The notes under the pieces are model-generated. The model saw only the letters and a program-made list of their open reading frames with translations, was not told where the DNA came from and did not search any database. DNA of 64,000 nt from Geomonas agri (GTDB taxonomy: Bacteria; Desulfobacterota; Desulfuromonadia; Geobacterales; Geobacteraceae), in contig NZ_JAINZO010000002.1 in NCBI RefSeq assembly GCF_020179605.1, positions 310,001-374,000 of the forward strand, given 5' to 3'. Shown in pieces: positions 34,789 through 42,942 of the stretch (position 1 is the first letter of the stretch; each line of letters begins with the position of its first letter). The position numbers were made by a program, and so were the translations under genes.

Positions 34789-35425
34789 CGTATAACCCTT
34801 GTTCCTTTATGTAGTGCTCGACCGCCTCGGGAAGGAGGTACCGGATCGAGCGGCCGGCTTTGACCAGCTGCCGGATATGGCTGGATGAGATATCAAGCAG
34901 CACCCCATCGAGCGCGTAGACACAGTGGCCTGAACTGTGGTTCAGGCGTTTAGCCGCCGAATCATAACAGAACTCCCCACTTATGGCAACAGGGAGGGCC
35001 TGGGCGAGACTGGCGATGGTGGAACCGGGACGCTGCACGCTGACGATGTTGCACAGGCCGAAGATGGCCTGGTACTGGTGCCAAGTGGAGATGTCGTTGA
35101 AGGAGTCGGCCCCGACGATGAAGAAAAGCTCGTCGTCAGGTCGTTCCGCGTGCAATTGGCGCAGCGTGTCCACCGAATAGGAGCGCCCGCCGCGCACCGC
35201 CTCCATGTCGGAGACCTCGAACTTGGGGTTCCCCGCGACCGCCAGGCGCACCATATCCAGCCGACTGGCGAAGGAGAGTTCCCCCACCTGCGGCTTGTGC
35301 GGCGGCGTGGCGGCGGGGATGAAGACAACCCGGTCCAGTTGGAACAGGTCGCGCGCCTCCTCGGCGATGCGCAGGTGCGCGTTATGGATGGGGTTGAAGG
35401 TCCCCCCCAGAATCCCCGTTTTCAT
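34775..35425 (-). CDS. nadD: Nicotinate-nucleotide adenylyltransferase
   Basis: The 216-residue nucleotidyltransferase has G-G-T-F-N-P-I-H-N-A-H-L (7-18), in which H-x-x-H binds ATP, and the C-terminal I-S-S-S-H-I-R motif (near 180). It makes deamido-NAD from nicotinate mononucleotide. It lies 8 bases after proA. The ORF start has GGGGGGAC before ATG. Confidence 0.96.
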   Translation of the reverse strand: MKTGILGGTFNPIHNAHLRIAEEARDLFQLDRVVFIPAATPPHKPQVGELSFASRLDMVRLAVAGNPKFEVSDMEAVRGGRSYSVDTLRQLHAERPDDELFFIVGADSFNDISTWHQYQAIFGLCNIVSVQRPGSTIASLAQALPVAISGEFCYDSAAKRLNHSSGHCVYALDGVLLDISSSHIRQLVKAGRSIRYLLPEAVEHYIKEQGLYVDAR

Positions 35426-35433
35426 TGTTGTCT

Positions 35434-36690
35434 TTAAGGCCTCACCTGACCTGAGCCGTACACGATGAACTTGGTCGTGGTCAGGTCGGTAAGCCCCATC
35501 GGGCCGAAGGAGTGCAGCTTCGTCGTAGAGATGCCGATTTCGGCACCCAGACCTAACTGGTTCCCGTCGGAGAAGCGTGTCGATGCGTTCACCATGACCA
35601 CGCCCGAGTTGACCTCGCGGATGAAACGCTGCGCGTTGCCGTAGTCGCCGGTGATGATCGACTCGGTGTGCAGCGAGCAGTAACGGTTGATGTGGTCGAT
35701 GGCGGCATCCATCCCGTCCACCACGCGTGCCGCCAGGATCAGCTCCAGGTACTCGGCGTACCAGTCGTCCTCGGTGGCCGGCACGGCCTGCGGCGCGAAG
35801 CTGCGGAAGGTTTCGTCACCGCGGATCTCGACCTTCTGCGCGTCGAGCGCCTGATAGATGAACGGCACGAACTTATCGGCGATGTCCTTGTGGATCAGCA
35901 GCGTCTCCAGGGCGTTGCAGACGCCGGGGCGCTGCACCTTGGCGTTGATGATGATCTCGCGCGCCATCGCGAAGTCGGCCGAGGCGTCCACGAAGATGTG
36001 GCAGACCCCCTTGTAATGCTTGATGACCGGGATCTTGGAATTTTCGACCACGAAGCGGATCAGGCTCTCGCCCCCCCTCGGGATGATGACGTCGATGAAC
36101 TCTTCCTGTTTGAGCATCTCGGTGACCCCTTCACGTTCGGTGAACGGGATCAGGGAGAGCGCCGCGGCCGGGATGTTGCGCTTGGCCAACTCGCCTTTGA
36201 GCACGGTGGCGATGGCCAGGTTGGAGTGGATCGCCTCGGAGCCACCGCGCAGCACTACGGCGTTGCCGCTCTTCAGGCAGAGGGCGGCCGCGTCGGAGGT
36301 GACGTTGGGGCGGGACTCGTAAATGATGCCGATCACGCCCAACGGGATGCGCATCTTGCCGACCATGAGGTCGTTGGGGCGCTTCCACATGCCGGTCACC
36401 TCGCCCACCGGGTCCGGGAGCGCGGCGACCTCGCGGATGGCGTCGGCCATCCCCTTGATGCGCGCCTCGTTCAGCATAAGGCGGTCCAGCATGGCGGAGG
36501 AAAGCCCCCGCTCCTTGCCGGCAGCAAGATCCTTTTTGTTCTCGGCGACGATCTCCTCTGCGTTGTTGATCAGCCCCTGCGCCATGTCCAGCAGGAGCTC
36601 GTTCTTCACTGCGGAGGAGAGTTTCGCCATGGCGAAGGAAGCCTGCCTGGCCTCGACTGCGATGCTGCGGATCTGTTCGGCTACTGACAT
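35434..36690 (-). CDS. proA: Glutamate-5-semialdehyde dehydrogenase (gamma-glutamyl phosphate reductase)
   Basis: The 418 residues match ProA. The catalytic Cys lies in V-Q-R-P-G-V-C-N-A-L-E-T. Motifs include Y-E-S-R-P-N-V-T-S-D-A-A and L-K-S-G-N-A-V-V-L-R-G-G-S-E-A. The longer open frame (28 more residues, reading through a repeat) is rejected because GGAGG lies 6 bases before ATG 36688-36690. It is the second step of proline synthesis. Between it and proB lies a 104-base element with 21-bp inverted arms, yet the pair is on the same strand. Confidence 0.97.
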   Translation of the reverse strand: MSVAEQIRSIAVEARQASFAMAKLSSAVKNELLLDMAQGLINNAEEIVAENKKDLAAGKERGLSSAMLDRLMLNEARIKGMADAIREVAALPDPVGEVTGMWKRPNDLMVGKMRIPLGVIGIIYESRPNVTSDAAALCLKSGNAVVLRGGSEAIHSNLAIATVLKGELAKRNIPAAALSLIPFTEREGVTEMLKQEEFIDVIIPRGGESLIRFVVENSKIPVIKHYKGVCHIFVDASADFAMAREIIINAKVQRPGVCNALETLLIHKDIADKFVPFIYQALDAQKVEIRGDETFRSFAPQAVPATEDDWYAEYLELILAARVVDGMDAAIDHINRYCSLHTESIITGDYGNAQRFIREVNSGVVMVNASTRFSDGNQLGLGAEIGISTTKLHSFGPMGLTDLTTTKFIVYGSGQVRP

Positions 36691-36719
36691 ACGTACCTCC
36701 GTAAGAAGCCCTAAGGCAA

Positions 36720-36823
36720 TTAACAGGGATAAAAGGGATAAAAGGGATGAAAGCGGAAAGGCTGGGAAAACCAATAATTTATTGTTTCGGTTTTATCCCC
36801 TGTATCCCTTTTATCCCTGTTAA
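36720..36823. repeat. Inverted-repeat element with 21-bp perfect arms between proB and proA
   Basis: TTAACAGGGATAAAAGGGAT plus A (36720-36740) and its exact complement (36803-36823) flank about 62 A/T-richer bases with further GATAAAAGGG units (36727-36749) and the mirrored TTTTATCCC units. The A+T content is far above that of its neighbours. It would fold into a long hairpin in the proB-proA mRNA. It looks like a dispersed miniature repeat. Confidence 0.9.
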
Positions 36824-36834
36824 AGCGTCTTGTT

Positions 36835-37956
36835 TTACAGCAGGACGAGATTGTCGCGGTGAATGACATCATCGCCGTAGCGGAAACCGAGGATCTGCTC
36901 GATCTCGTTGCTCTTGTGGCGGCTGATCTTCTCGATCTCCTGGCTGGAGTAATCCACGATGCCGCGCGCAAACTCCACCCCGTCCGGGTCCACGACCCTC
37001 ACGCAGGCGCCGCGGTCGAAGCGCCCCTCCACTTTCGCGATCCCCGAGGGGAGCAGGCTCTTGCCGTGGGTGGCCAGCGCCCCCCGCGCTCCGGCGTCCA
37101 CCACCAGGCTCCCGGCCGGTTTGATAGTGAAGGCGATCCAGTGCTTGCGCCGGTTCAACGATTCGCCCGCGGGCAGGAACAGGGTGCCGAGCAGTTCGCC
37201 GTTCATGACTCGCGCCAGGTTGCCGTCTCCCTTGCCCGCAAAGATGATGGCTGCCACGCCCGACTTCACCACCTTCTTGGCGGCGGCGAGCTTGGTCGCC
37301 ATCCCCCCGGTGCCGACGTTGGTGCCGCTCCCCCCCGCGCCGCGCTCCATTTCCCGTGTTACCGCGCCCACCTGGTGGATCAGGGTGGCGTTGGGGTCGG
37401 TGCGCGGGTCGGAGGTGTAGAGGCCGTCGATGTCGGTCATGATCAAGAGGAGCTGCGCCTCGACCAGGTTGGTGACCAGGGCGGAAAGGTTGTCGTTGTC
37501 GCCGAACTTCAGCTCGTCCACCACGACGGTGTCGTTCTCGTTAATGACGGGGACGATGTCGCAGGAGAGCAGCGTGTCGAGCGTGCCGCGGGCGTTCTGG
37601 AAACGGCGCCGGTTAGCGAGGTCGTCGCGGGTCAAGAGGATCTGGGCGACCTTGAGATCGTAGGCGGAGAAGGCCTCCTCGTAGGCGCGCATCAGGCGCG
37701 ACTGACCGATAGCGGCCGCCGCCTGCTTCTGCGGCAGGGTCTTCGGCCGGTCCGGCAGACCCAGCGCCGGACGCCCCGCAGCCACGGCACCAGAGGAGAC
37801 CACGACCACCTCGATGCCCTTCGCGCGCAACCCCGCAATCTGCGAGGCGAGACCGTCCAGGAAAGCCGGATCGATGCCGTTATCCTCGCAGGTCAGGACG
37901 CCGGAGCCGATCTTTACCACGATTCTCTTTACCTTTTTGAGCAGTTCCTTACGCAT
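36835..37956 (-). CDS. proB: Glutamate 5-kinase with C-terminal PUA domain
   Basis: The 373 residues comprise an amino-acid-kinase fold: [10 protein letters not shown] near 13-22, [23 protein letters not shown] and [16 protein letters not shown] domain (about 275-360) follows. It catalyses the first and feedback-inhibited step of proline synthesis. It starts the proB-proA-nadD-rsfS-rlmH run. obg, often upstream in this lineage, is not next to it here; a divergent DUF2062 gene is. Confidence 0.97.
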   Translation of the reverse strand: MRKELLKKVKRIVVKIGSGVLTCEDNGIDPAFLDGLASQIAGLRAKGIEVVVVSSGAVAAGRPALGLPDRPKTLPQKQAAAAIGQSRLMRAYEEAFSAYDLKVAQILLTRDDLANRRRFQNARGTLDTLLSCDIVPVINENDTVVVDELKFGDNDNLSALVTNLVEAQLLLIMTDIDGLYTSDPRTDPNATLIHQVGAVTREMERGAGGSGTNVGTGGMATKLAAAKKVVKSGVAAIIFAGKGDGNLARVMNGELLGTLFLPAGESLNRRKHWIAFTIKPAGSLVVDAGARGALATHGKSLLPSGIAKVEGRFDRGACVRVVDPDGVEFARGIVDYSSQEIEKISRHKSNEIEQILGFRYGDDVIHRDNLVLL

Positions 37957-38102
37957 AACGGATTCCGTCTATTTGTTTAGTAAAGGCAAGGATACTAACA
38001 CGTTTCCCCACCTGTGGCAATTTTCTTAAAGAGCCAGAGCAGTCAAACTCATTGACAAAGGCTGGTCCGAACTTTAGACTGAGCGCCAACTCGAGGTGAC
38101 TG

Positions 38103-38588
38103 TTGCTGAACAAAGAGCACTGGAAAAAAAAGATCTATGGCATCCTGTCGCTGGACAGCCATCCCGGGCATATCGCCGCCGGATTCGCGGTCGGTGTCTT
38201 CATCAGCTTCACCCCGTTTTTCGGCCTGCACACTCCCCTTGCCATTGCGGCAGCCTTTCTCCTGAGACTCAACAAACTTACCTGCATCACCGGAGCCTGG
38301 GTCAACACCCCGATCACCGTGGTTCCCATCCTCGGGATCAGCTATAAGCTGGGCGCCTTCCTGCGCGGCCGCCCCATCAAGGATCTCCCGGTTGCCGCGG
38401 GTCTCGAGTGGCACAACCTGGAGCGCTACGCCAAGTCCCTGATCCTCGGCTCCTCGATCCTCGGCTTCTTCGCCGCCATCATCGCCTATTTCCTCTGCTA
38501 TTACCTCGTGCTCCGCTTCCGTGCCAAAGACGCCGCCCAGGCCGAGCTGGCCAAGGAGATGACCGAGGTGGGCGAAGAACTGGAATAG
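38103..38588 (+). CDS. DUF2062 membrane protein
   Basis: The 161-residue DUF2062 protein has G-F-A-V-G-V-F-I-S-F-T-P-F-F-G-L-H-T (about 27-44) and N-T-P-I-T-V-V-P. Three hydrophobic stretches lie near 25-60, 66-86 and 114-138. The start is TTG at 38103, chosen because GAGGTGA precedes it at the right distance and no ATG is near. The family sits next to cell-envelope or glycosyltransferase genes in some genomes, but its function is not known. It is divergent from proB and converges on the phosphate transporter. Confidence 0.8.
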   Translation: MLNKEHWKKKIYGILSLDSHPGHIAAGFAVGVFISFTPFFGLHTPLAIAAAFLLRLNKLTCITGAWVNTPITVVPILGISYKLGAFLRGRPIKDLPVAAGLEWHNLERYAKSLILGSSILGFFAAIIAYFLCYYLVLRFRAKDAAQAELAKEMTEVGEELE

Positions 38589-38590
38589 CC

Positions 38591-38626
38591 AAAAAAAATC
38601 GGGAGCAGTCCACAGACCGCCCCCGA
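38591..38626 (-). terminator. Rho-independent terminator of the phosphate transport operon
   Basis: In minus-strand RNA, UCGGGGGCGGUC pairs with GACUGCUCCCGA over 12 bp (two G-U pairs), loop UGUG, and eight U residues follow. The plus-strand version has A-C mismatches, so it is one-directional. It lies 26 bases past the transporter stop. Confidence 0.88.
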
Positions 38627-38651
38627 CCCTTTCCCGATGTCTCCCCCCCCG

Positions 38652-39653
38652 TTACTTACCCAGGAATGGCGACAACACGATGTAACTGACAAACCCGACA
38701 AAGCCAGAAGCCGGGATGGTGATCACCCATGCCGTGACGATGCGGTAGGCGACGCCCCAGTTCACCGCGGAGATCCTTTTGGTCAGGCCGACCCCCAGGA
38801 TGGACGAGGTGATCACGTGGGTGGTACTGGTGGGAAGGCCCATGGCCGAAGCCCCCAGGATGACGCCCGCCGAAGCGGTTTCCACGCAGAAGCCGTGCAC
38901 CGGTTGCAGTTTCACGAAGTCGTGGCCGACGGTCTTGATGATCCTCCACCCGCCCGCTGCGGTGCCAAGGCCCATGGCGATAGCACACGACATCTTGACC
39001 CAGTTAGGCACCTCGAAGGTGGCGAGGGAGCCGTAGCTGACCAGCGCCATGGTGATGACACCCATCGACTTCTGGGCGTCGGCGGTGCCGTGGGAGAAGG
39101 CCATGACCGCAGCGGAGAGGATCTGCAGCTTGCGGAACGACTTGTTCAGGTTGTAGGGTGCTCTGTTCCTGAAGGCCCACATCATACCGACCATGAACAT
39201 GAAGCCGAAGAAGGCGCCAACGATCGGGGATACGATCAGCACCGTGATGATCTTCTTGAGGCCGGCCCAGTGCAGCGCGCCGCTGCCGGCATGGGCCACC
39301 ACCGATCCTACCAGGCCGCCGATGATGGCGTGCGAGGAGGAGGAGGGAAGACCGTAGTACCAGGTGATCAGGTTCCAGATGATGGCGCCCAGGATACCGG
39401 CCAGCACCACCATCTGCGTGATGTTGTTGGCATCGACGATCCCCTTGCCGATGGTCGCCGCAACCTTGGTCGAGATCATCGCACCTAGGAAGTTCAGGCC
39501 GGCTGCCATGAAGATCGCCGTCCTGACGGTGAGCGCGCGGGTGGAGACACAGGTGGCAATGGCGTTCGCGGTATCGTGGAAGCCGTTGATGTAGTCGAAC
39601 AACAGGGCCGCGCCGATGACGGCCACCAGCAGGACCAGTGTGACCTCAGGCAT
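38652..39653 (-). CDS. pit: PiT-family inorganic phosphate transporter
   Basis: The 333-residue membrane protein has about ten hydrophobic segments and the PiT signatures F-D-Y-I-N-G-F-H-D-T-A-N-A-I-A (about 19-33) and, in the second half, A-F-S-H-G-T-A-D-A-Q-K-S-M-G. It would import phosphate with H+ or Na+. Its start overlaps the DUF47 gene end by 8 bases, so the two are a translational pair. Confidence 0.95.
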   Translation of the reverse strand: MPEVTLVLLVAVIGAALLFDYINGFHDTANAIATCVSTRALTVRTAIFMAAGLNFLGAMISTKVAATIGKGIVDANNITQMVVLAGILGAIIWNLITWYYGLPSSSSHAIIGGLVGSVVAHAGSGALHWAGLKKIITVLIVSPIVGAFFGFMFMVGMMWAFRNRAPYNLNKSFRKLQILSAAVMAFSHGTADAQKSMGVITMALVSYGSLATFEVPNWVKMSCAIAMGLGTAAGGWRIIKTVGHDFVKLQPVHGFCVETASAGVILGASAMGLPTSTTHVITSSILGVGLTKRISAVNWGVAYRIVTAWVITIPASGFVGFVSYIVLSPFLGK

Positions 39654-40263
39654 TTTTTACCACCACGCTTTCCAGGATGTTCGCGGCATCCTCGCACTTG
39701 TCGGTTGCGGTCTCCAGCGTCTCGTAAATCTCTTTCCACTTGATGAGCTGGATCGGGTCCTTCTCCTCTGCGAAGAGACGGCTGATCGCCTCGCGGCAGA
39801 CGCGGTCCGCCTCGTTCTCCAGGGCGTTCACCTCGATGCAGTAGGCGCTGATCGGCTCGAGCTTGCCCCCCAGGACGGCGACGGTCTTGTCGATGGTCTG
39901 GCAGGACTTCAGGATCAGGAAGGCGAGTTCCTTGGACTCCGGCGTGGGCTTCTGCACGTTGTACATGACGAAGCGCTGTGCGGAGGCGTCGATCAGGTCG
40001 AGGATGTCGTCCAGAGCGGCGGAGAGTGCGTAGATGTCCTCACGATCGAACGGGGTGATGAAGCTCTTGTTCAGCTTCTTGATGATATCGTGGGTGATGG
40101 TGTCGCCCTTGTGCTCGACGTCCTTTATCTTGCGCTGGCTGGCCACAGGGTCGTCAAAGTTGTCCAGCATGTCCTTCAGGAGCTGGGCTCCTTCGATAAT
40201 GTTGTGGGACATTTCCCTGAACATGGCGAAAAACTTTTCATCTTTTGGCATCAACCCAAACAT
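39646..40263 (-). CDS. DUF47 (PhoU-like) accessory of PiT transporter
   Basis: The 205-residue all-helical DUF47 protein begins L-M-P-K-D-E-K-F-F-A-M-F-R and has D-R-E-D-I-Y-A-L-S-A-A-L-D-D-I-L-D (about 72-88), the PhoU-like metal-binding pattern E/D-x3-D. DUF47 proteins are coupled to PiT transporters and thought to modulate them. First gene of the two-gene operon. The 229-base upstream gap (40264-40492) holds a C/G-rich palindrome but no clear Pho box. Confidence 0.93.
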   Translation of the reverse strand: MFGLMPKDEKFFAMFREMSHNIIEGAQLLKDMLDNFDDPVASQRKIKDVEHKGDTITHDIIKKLNKSFITPFDREDIYALSAALDDILDLIDASAQRFVMYNVQKPTPESKELAFLILKSCQTIDKTVAVLGGKLEPISAYCIEVNALENEADRVCREAISRLFAEEKDPIQLIKWKEIYETLETATDKCEDAANILESVVVKNA

Positions 40264-40492
40264 TTAGTCCCTCCAAAGGTCCCGGCCGCGGGCCGGTATC
40301 TAGTTGCAAACTGTGGAGATATAACACATCCCCAGCAAATATAAAACCATGAAATAAGTAATTCGTCCAAACTAATTAGGTGGGTGCTGTTTACTCCACC
40401 CCGACGATTTCGGACTGGCGAACGCGGCACCCGCGGGTATTATTAAGCGTTAATTTTTTTGCCATCGATCCCATCGCCACCAGGAGCGGTTC

Positions 40493-41188
40493 ATGAGCGG
40501 CGGAATAAAATGCTGGCCCGAAACGGAACGTCCCCGCGAGAAGCTGATGCAACGTGGCCCGTCGGCGCTTTCTGAGGCGGAACTGCTGGCCATCATCCTC
40601 GGCAGCGGCAACAGCGCCAGCGGCCGGAGCGCCCTCGACCTGGGGCGCGAGTTGATGCTCCAGTTCAAGTCCCTGCGCGGGCTGGCCGACGCCTCCTGGC
40701 GCGAGATCCAGCAGGTGAAGGGAATCGGGCCCGCCAAGGCCATCAGCATACTGGCAGCGCTCGACCTGTCCCGGCGCATCCGTGAGAAGGAGCGGCGCCC
40801 CATCGAGTCCTTCGACCGTTTCACATCAGCTGCGCAGGTCTTCGAGCACCTGAACCACGAATACCGGGACCGGCACACCGAGCTGTTCATGGCACTGCTT
40901 CTGGACGGCAAGAACCGCATCATCAGCCGCGCCCTCATCTCGGAAGGATCGTTGAACCAGAGCATCGTGCACCCGCGCGAGGTGTTCAACGCCGCCGTGC
41001 GCCAGTCTGCGGCGGCGATGATTCTTTTGCACAACCACCCCAGCGGCGACCCCGCGCCGAGCCCCGAGGACCTGGCAGTAACGCGCCGGCTCTGCGACGC
41101 CGGTCAGATCATGGGGATCAGGGTGCTGGACCACATTATCATCGGCGAGAACGAGTTCTACAGCTTCGCCGATCACGGCCAACTCTAG
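40493..41188 (+). CDS. radC: RadC-family JAB-domain protein
   Basis: The 231 residues are two parts: an N-terminal helix-hairpin-helix region (G-I-G-P-A-K-A near 78-84) and a JAB/MPN domain with H-N-H-P-S-G-D-P at 180-187 and Asp193 completing the metal site. The HNHPSG site recurs in the JAB part of the DinG fusion protein at 27514. RadC was once linked to DNA repair, but its biochemical role is unsettled. The gap 41189-41319 upstream of the next gene has no visible feature. Confidence 0.93.
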   Translation: MSGGIKCWPETERPREKLMQRGPSALSEAELLAIILGSGNSASGRSALDLGRELMLQFKSLRGLADASWREIQQVKGIGPAKAISILAALDLSRRIREKERRPIESFDRFTSAAQVFEHLNHEYRDRHTELFMALLLDGKNRIISRALISEGSLNQSIVHPREVFNAAVRQSAAAMILLHNHPSGDPAPSPEDLAVTRRLCDAGQIMGIRVLDHIIIGENEFYSFADHGQL

Positions 41189-41319
41189 CCGCTCCGGAGA
41201 AGCCCTGGAAGCGGCCTTGATCGCCTGGTGGGTCGCCGTGTTGCGGCTTTGAACCCTCCACTACAGCCGGTGCCGGACCACCCGGTGCAGGCGCCGCCTC
41301 GGCGGAACAGGAGAATCAG

Positions 41320-41793
41320 ATGCGCAAAACCGTTGTCAAAAGCCACGTCCAGCAGCACCACGACCAAAGTGCCCAGTGGTTGGATGTCGACAGCATCGCC
41401 CGTGTGGAAATATCCTCGGAAGACCCGTCCCAGCCCATCGAGGCAGCCTTGCAGCCGGTCGGAGCCCCGGGATGGCGGGCGGCGGAGTCCGGCCCGCAGA
41501 TTATCCGCCTGCTGTTCGACGCTCCGCAGAAGGTGAAGCGAATCTACCTCCTGATCAACGAACAGGAAGTATCGCGGACCCAGGAGTTCGTACTACGCTA
41601 CGCCCAGTACCATGGCCACAGTTTCCGGGAGATCGTCCGCCAGCAGTTCACTTTCGCTCCTCCCGGCACCACCACGGAGCAGGAGGAATACCAGGTGGAC
41701 CTGGACGGGGTGACTACGCTCGAATTGGAGATCATGCCCGACGTCTCCGGATCGGCGGCAAAGGCGTCGCTGGGGAGACTGCTGCTGGCGTGA
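41320..41793 (+). CDS. Conserved hypothetical protein, beta-sandwich-like
   Basis: The 157 residues have no signal peptide or membrane segment. Strand-like stretches alternate with polar turns: S-A-Q-W-L-D-V-D-S-I-A-R-V-E-I-S, I-I-R-L-L-F-D-A-P-Q-K-V-K-R-I-Y-L-L and Y-Q-V-D-L-D-G-V-T-T-L-E-L-E-I-M. This pattern resembles F5/8-type or carbohydrate-binding sandwiches, but I cannot name a family. GGAGAATCAG precedes the ATG. It follows radC by 131 bases. Confidence 0.7.
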   Translation: MRKTVVKSHVQQHHDQSAQWLDVDSIARVEISSEDPSQPIEAALQPVGAPGWRAAESGPQIIRLLFDAPQKVKRIYLLINEQEVSRTQEFVLRYAQYHGHSFREIVRQQFTFAPPGTTTEQEEYQVDLDGVTTLELEIMPDVSGSAAKASLGRLLLA

Positions 41794-41862
41794 CCGGAAC
41801 AAAAAAAAAGCGCCAAGAGGATAAGGAGATCCATCATCGGCGCAAAAGTTGGGTTTTCTGGC

Positions 41863-41889
41863 AAGCGGCATTTGCTGTGCCGCTTTGTC
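41863..41889 (+). terminator. Likely terminator after the hypothetical gene
   Basis: AAGCGGCA (41863-41870) and TGCCGCTT (41878-41885) enclose a 7-base loop, followed by TGTCTTTC. The T-run is weak. The gap 41794-42200 also holds the terminator at 42144; between them I see nothing recognisable. Confidence 0.55.
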
Positions 41890-42143
41890 TTTCATTATTA
41901 CAAGAGCGGTGCCAAACTCATGGCTAGCACGAAAAAATTTTAAATAGCTGTTTCTCCACCAGTTTTCCGGCTACCGCATTAACATCCATGATGCACGACC
42001 GGTCCAGCAACTGAACAGCCATGACACCCCGTACACACCATTCACCTCAAAAATTGTGCGAAATCGACCACTTTCACAGTTTGAGCAGCAGTTCAAATTT
42101 TGCACAGCCGTCAGAACCCCGTCAATGCGGATTCCGGACAAAG

Positions 42144-42175
42144 AAAAGGCCGCCAGAAAAACTCTGCGGCCTTTT
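42144..42175. terminator. Bidirectional terminator between convergent genes
   Basis: AAAAGGCCGC (42144-42153) and GCGGCCTTTT (42166-42175) form a perfect 10-bp stem with A- and T-runs on both sides. It lies 25 bases past the DUF1318 gene stop on the minus strand. Confidence 0.88.
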
Positions 42176-42200
42176 CGCTTTCACATTGCCCGCCCAGGAA

Positions 42201-42875
42201 CTACTTCTGCACCCAGCGTTCGTTCTGCAGTTGCACCCACCACCCCGGCTGCGCCGCTTCCCGCTTGGTCTCGGCATAGGTGGCCGCCGCTTTACCCATG
42301 ACCTGGTTCAGCGCCTCTTTGCTCTCTTTTTGCTTCTGCAGCTTTAGAATGGCCTTCGCCATGCTCATTACCACCGTCTTGCGGCTCTGGTTCTCCGCAG
42401 CAACCAGCGCCTCATCCTGGGGGGCGAGTTTCCCCTTGGCTGATGGGGGGACCACCACCAGTGCCTGCTTCGACAACCCAACCGCGCCGCTAGAGAAGAG
42501 CGCATTCAGTCTGGGGAGCCGCTTGCTCATGTCGTCGTAGGCCTTCAGGACCTCCGGCATGCTGGACATCTCGACGGCCAAGGCGTCCGCGTCGGCGTCT
42601 GTATCCGCGGCATAGGCCTCACTCACCAGGGGAAATTGCGGCAGGCTGTCAAAAAGCCGACTCTGTGGTTTGTCCTGGGGCGCAGCAGGCGGCAGGCCCG
42701 GGGGAGTAGCAGGGGCGCCTGGTTTTTCGCCACTCTTCAGGAGCATGTCGTCCAGCGACTTGTACGCCTCCTTGGCGGCCTTCTCGGGGAAGTAGACGTT
42801 GACCGTGATCACCGCGCAGGCGGCAAGGGAGAAACAGGCAAGGGCCAGCAGCAACTTGATCAATTTCGTTTTCAT
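42201..42875 (-). CDS. YdbL-like DUF1318 lipoprotein
   Basis: The 224-residue protein has a lipoprotein signal (M-K-T-K-L-I-K-L-L-L-A-L-A-C-F-S-L-A-A-C, Cys20), then V-Y-F-P-E-K-A-A-K-E-A-Y and a Pro/Ala-rich linker (about 50-85). A C-terminal DUF1318-type helical part carries N-Q-V-M-G-K-A-A-A-T-Y-A-E. YdbL in E. coli modulates the YdbH-YnbE intermembrane lipid bridge. Here an AsmA-like gene lies 67 bases upstream on the same strand, matching a YdbH-YdbL pair without a YnbE-sized gene between. Confidence 0.8.
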   Translation of the reverse strand: MKTKLIKLLLALACFSLAACAVITVNVYFPEKAAKEAYKSLDDMLLKSGEKPGAPATPPGLPPAAPQDKPQSRLFDSLPQFPLVSEAYAADTDADADALAVEMSSMPEVLKAYDDMSKRLPRLNALFSSGAVGLSKQALVVVPPSAKGKLAPQDEALVAAENQSRKTVVMSMAKAILKLQKQKESKEALNQVMGKAAATYAETKREAAQPGWWVQLQNERWVQK

Positions 42876-42942
42876 GGGATACCCCCGTCGGATTCATTGG
42901 TCTGCTCAAGATACGGCACTTCACGAATATAACACAGCAGGA

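Noticed and set aside
41899..41914. Sigma-54-like sequence (minus strand TGGCAC-N5-TTGTA) in the gap after the 157-residue gene
   Set aside because: No gene lies downstream in that direction; it would run antisense into the hypothetical gene and radC.
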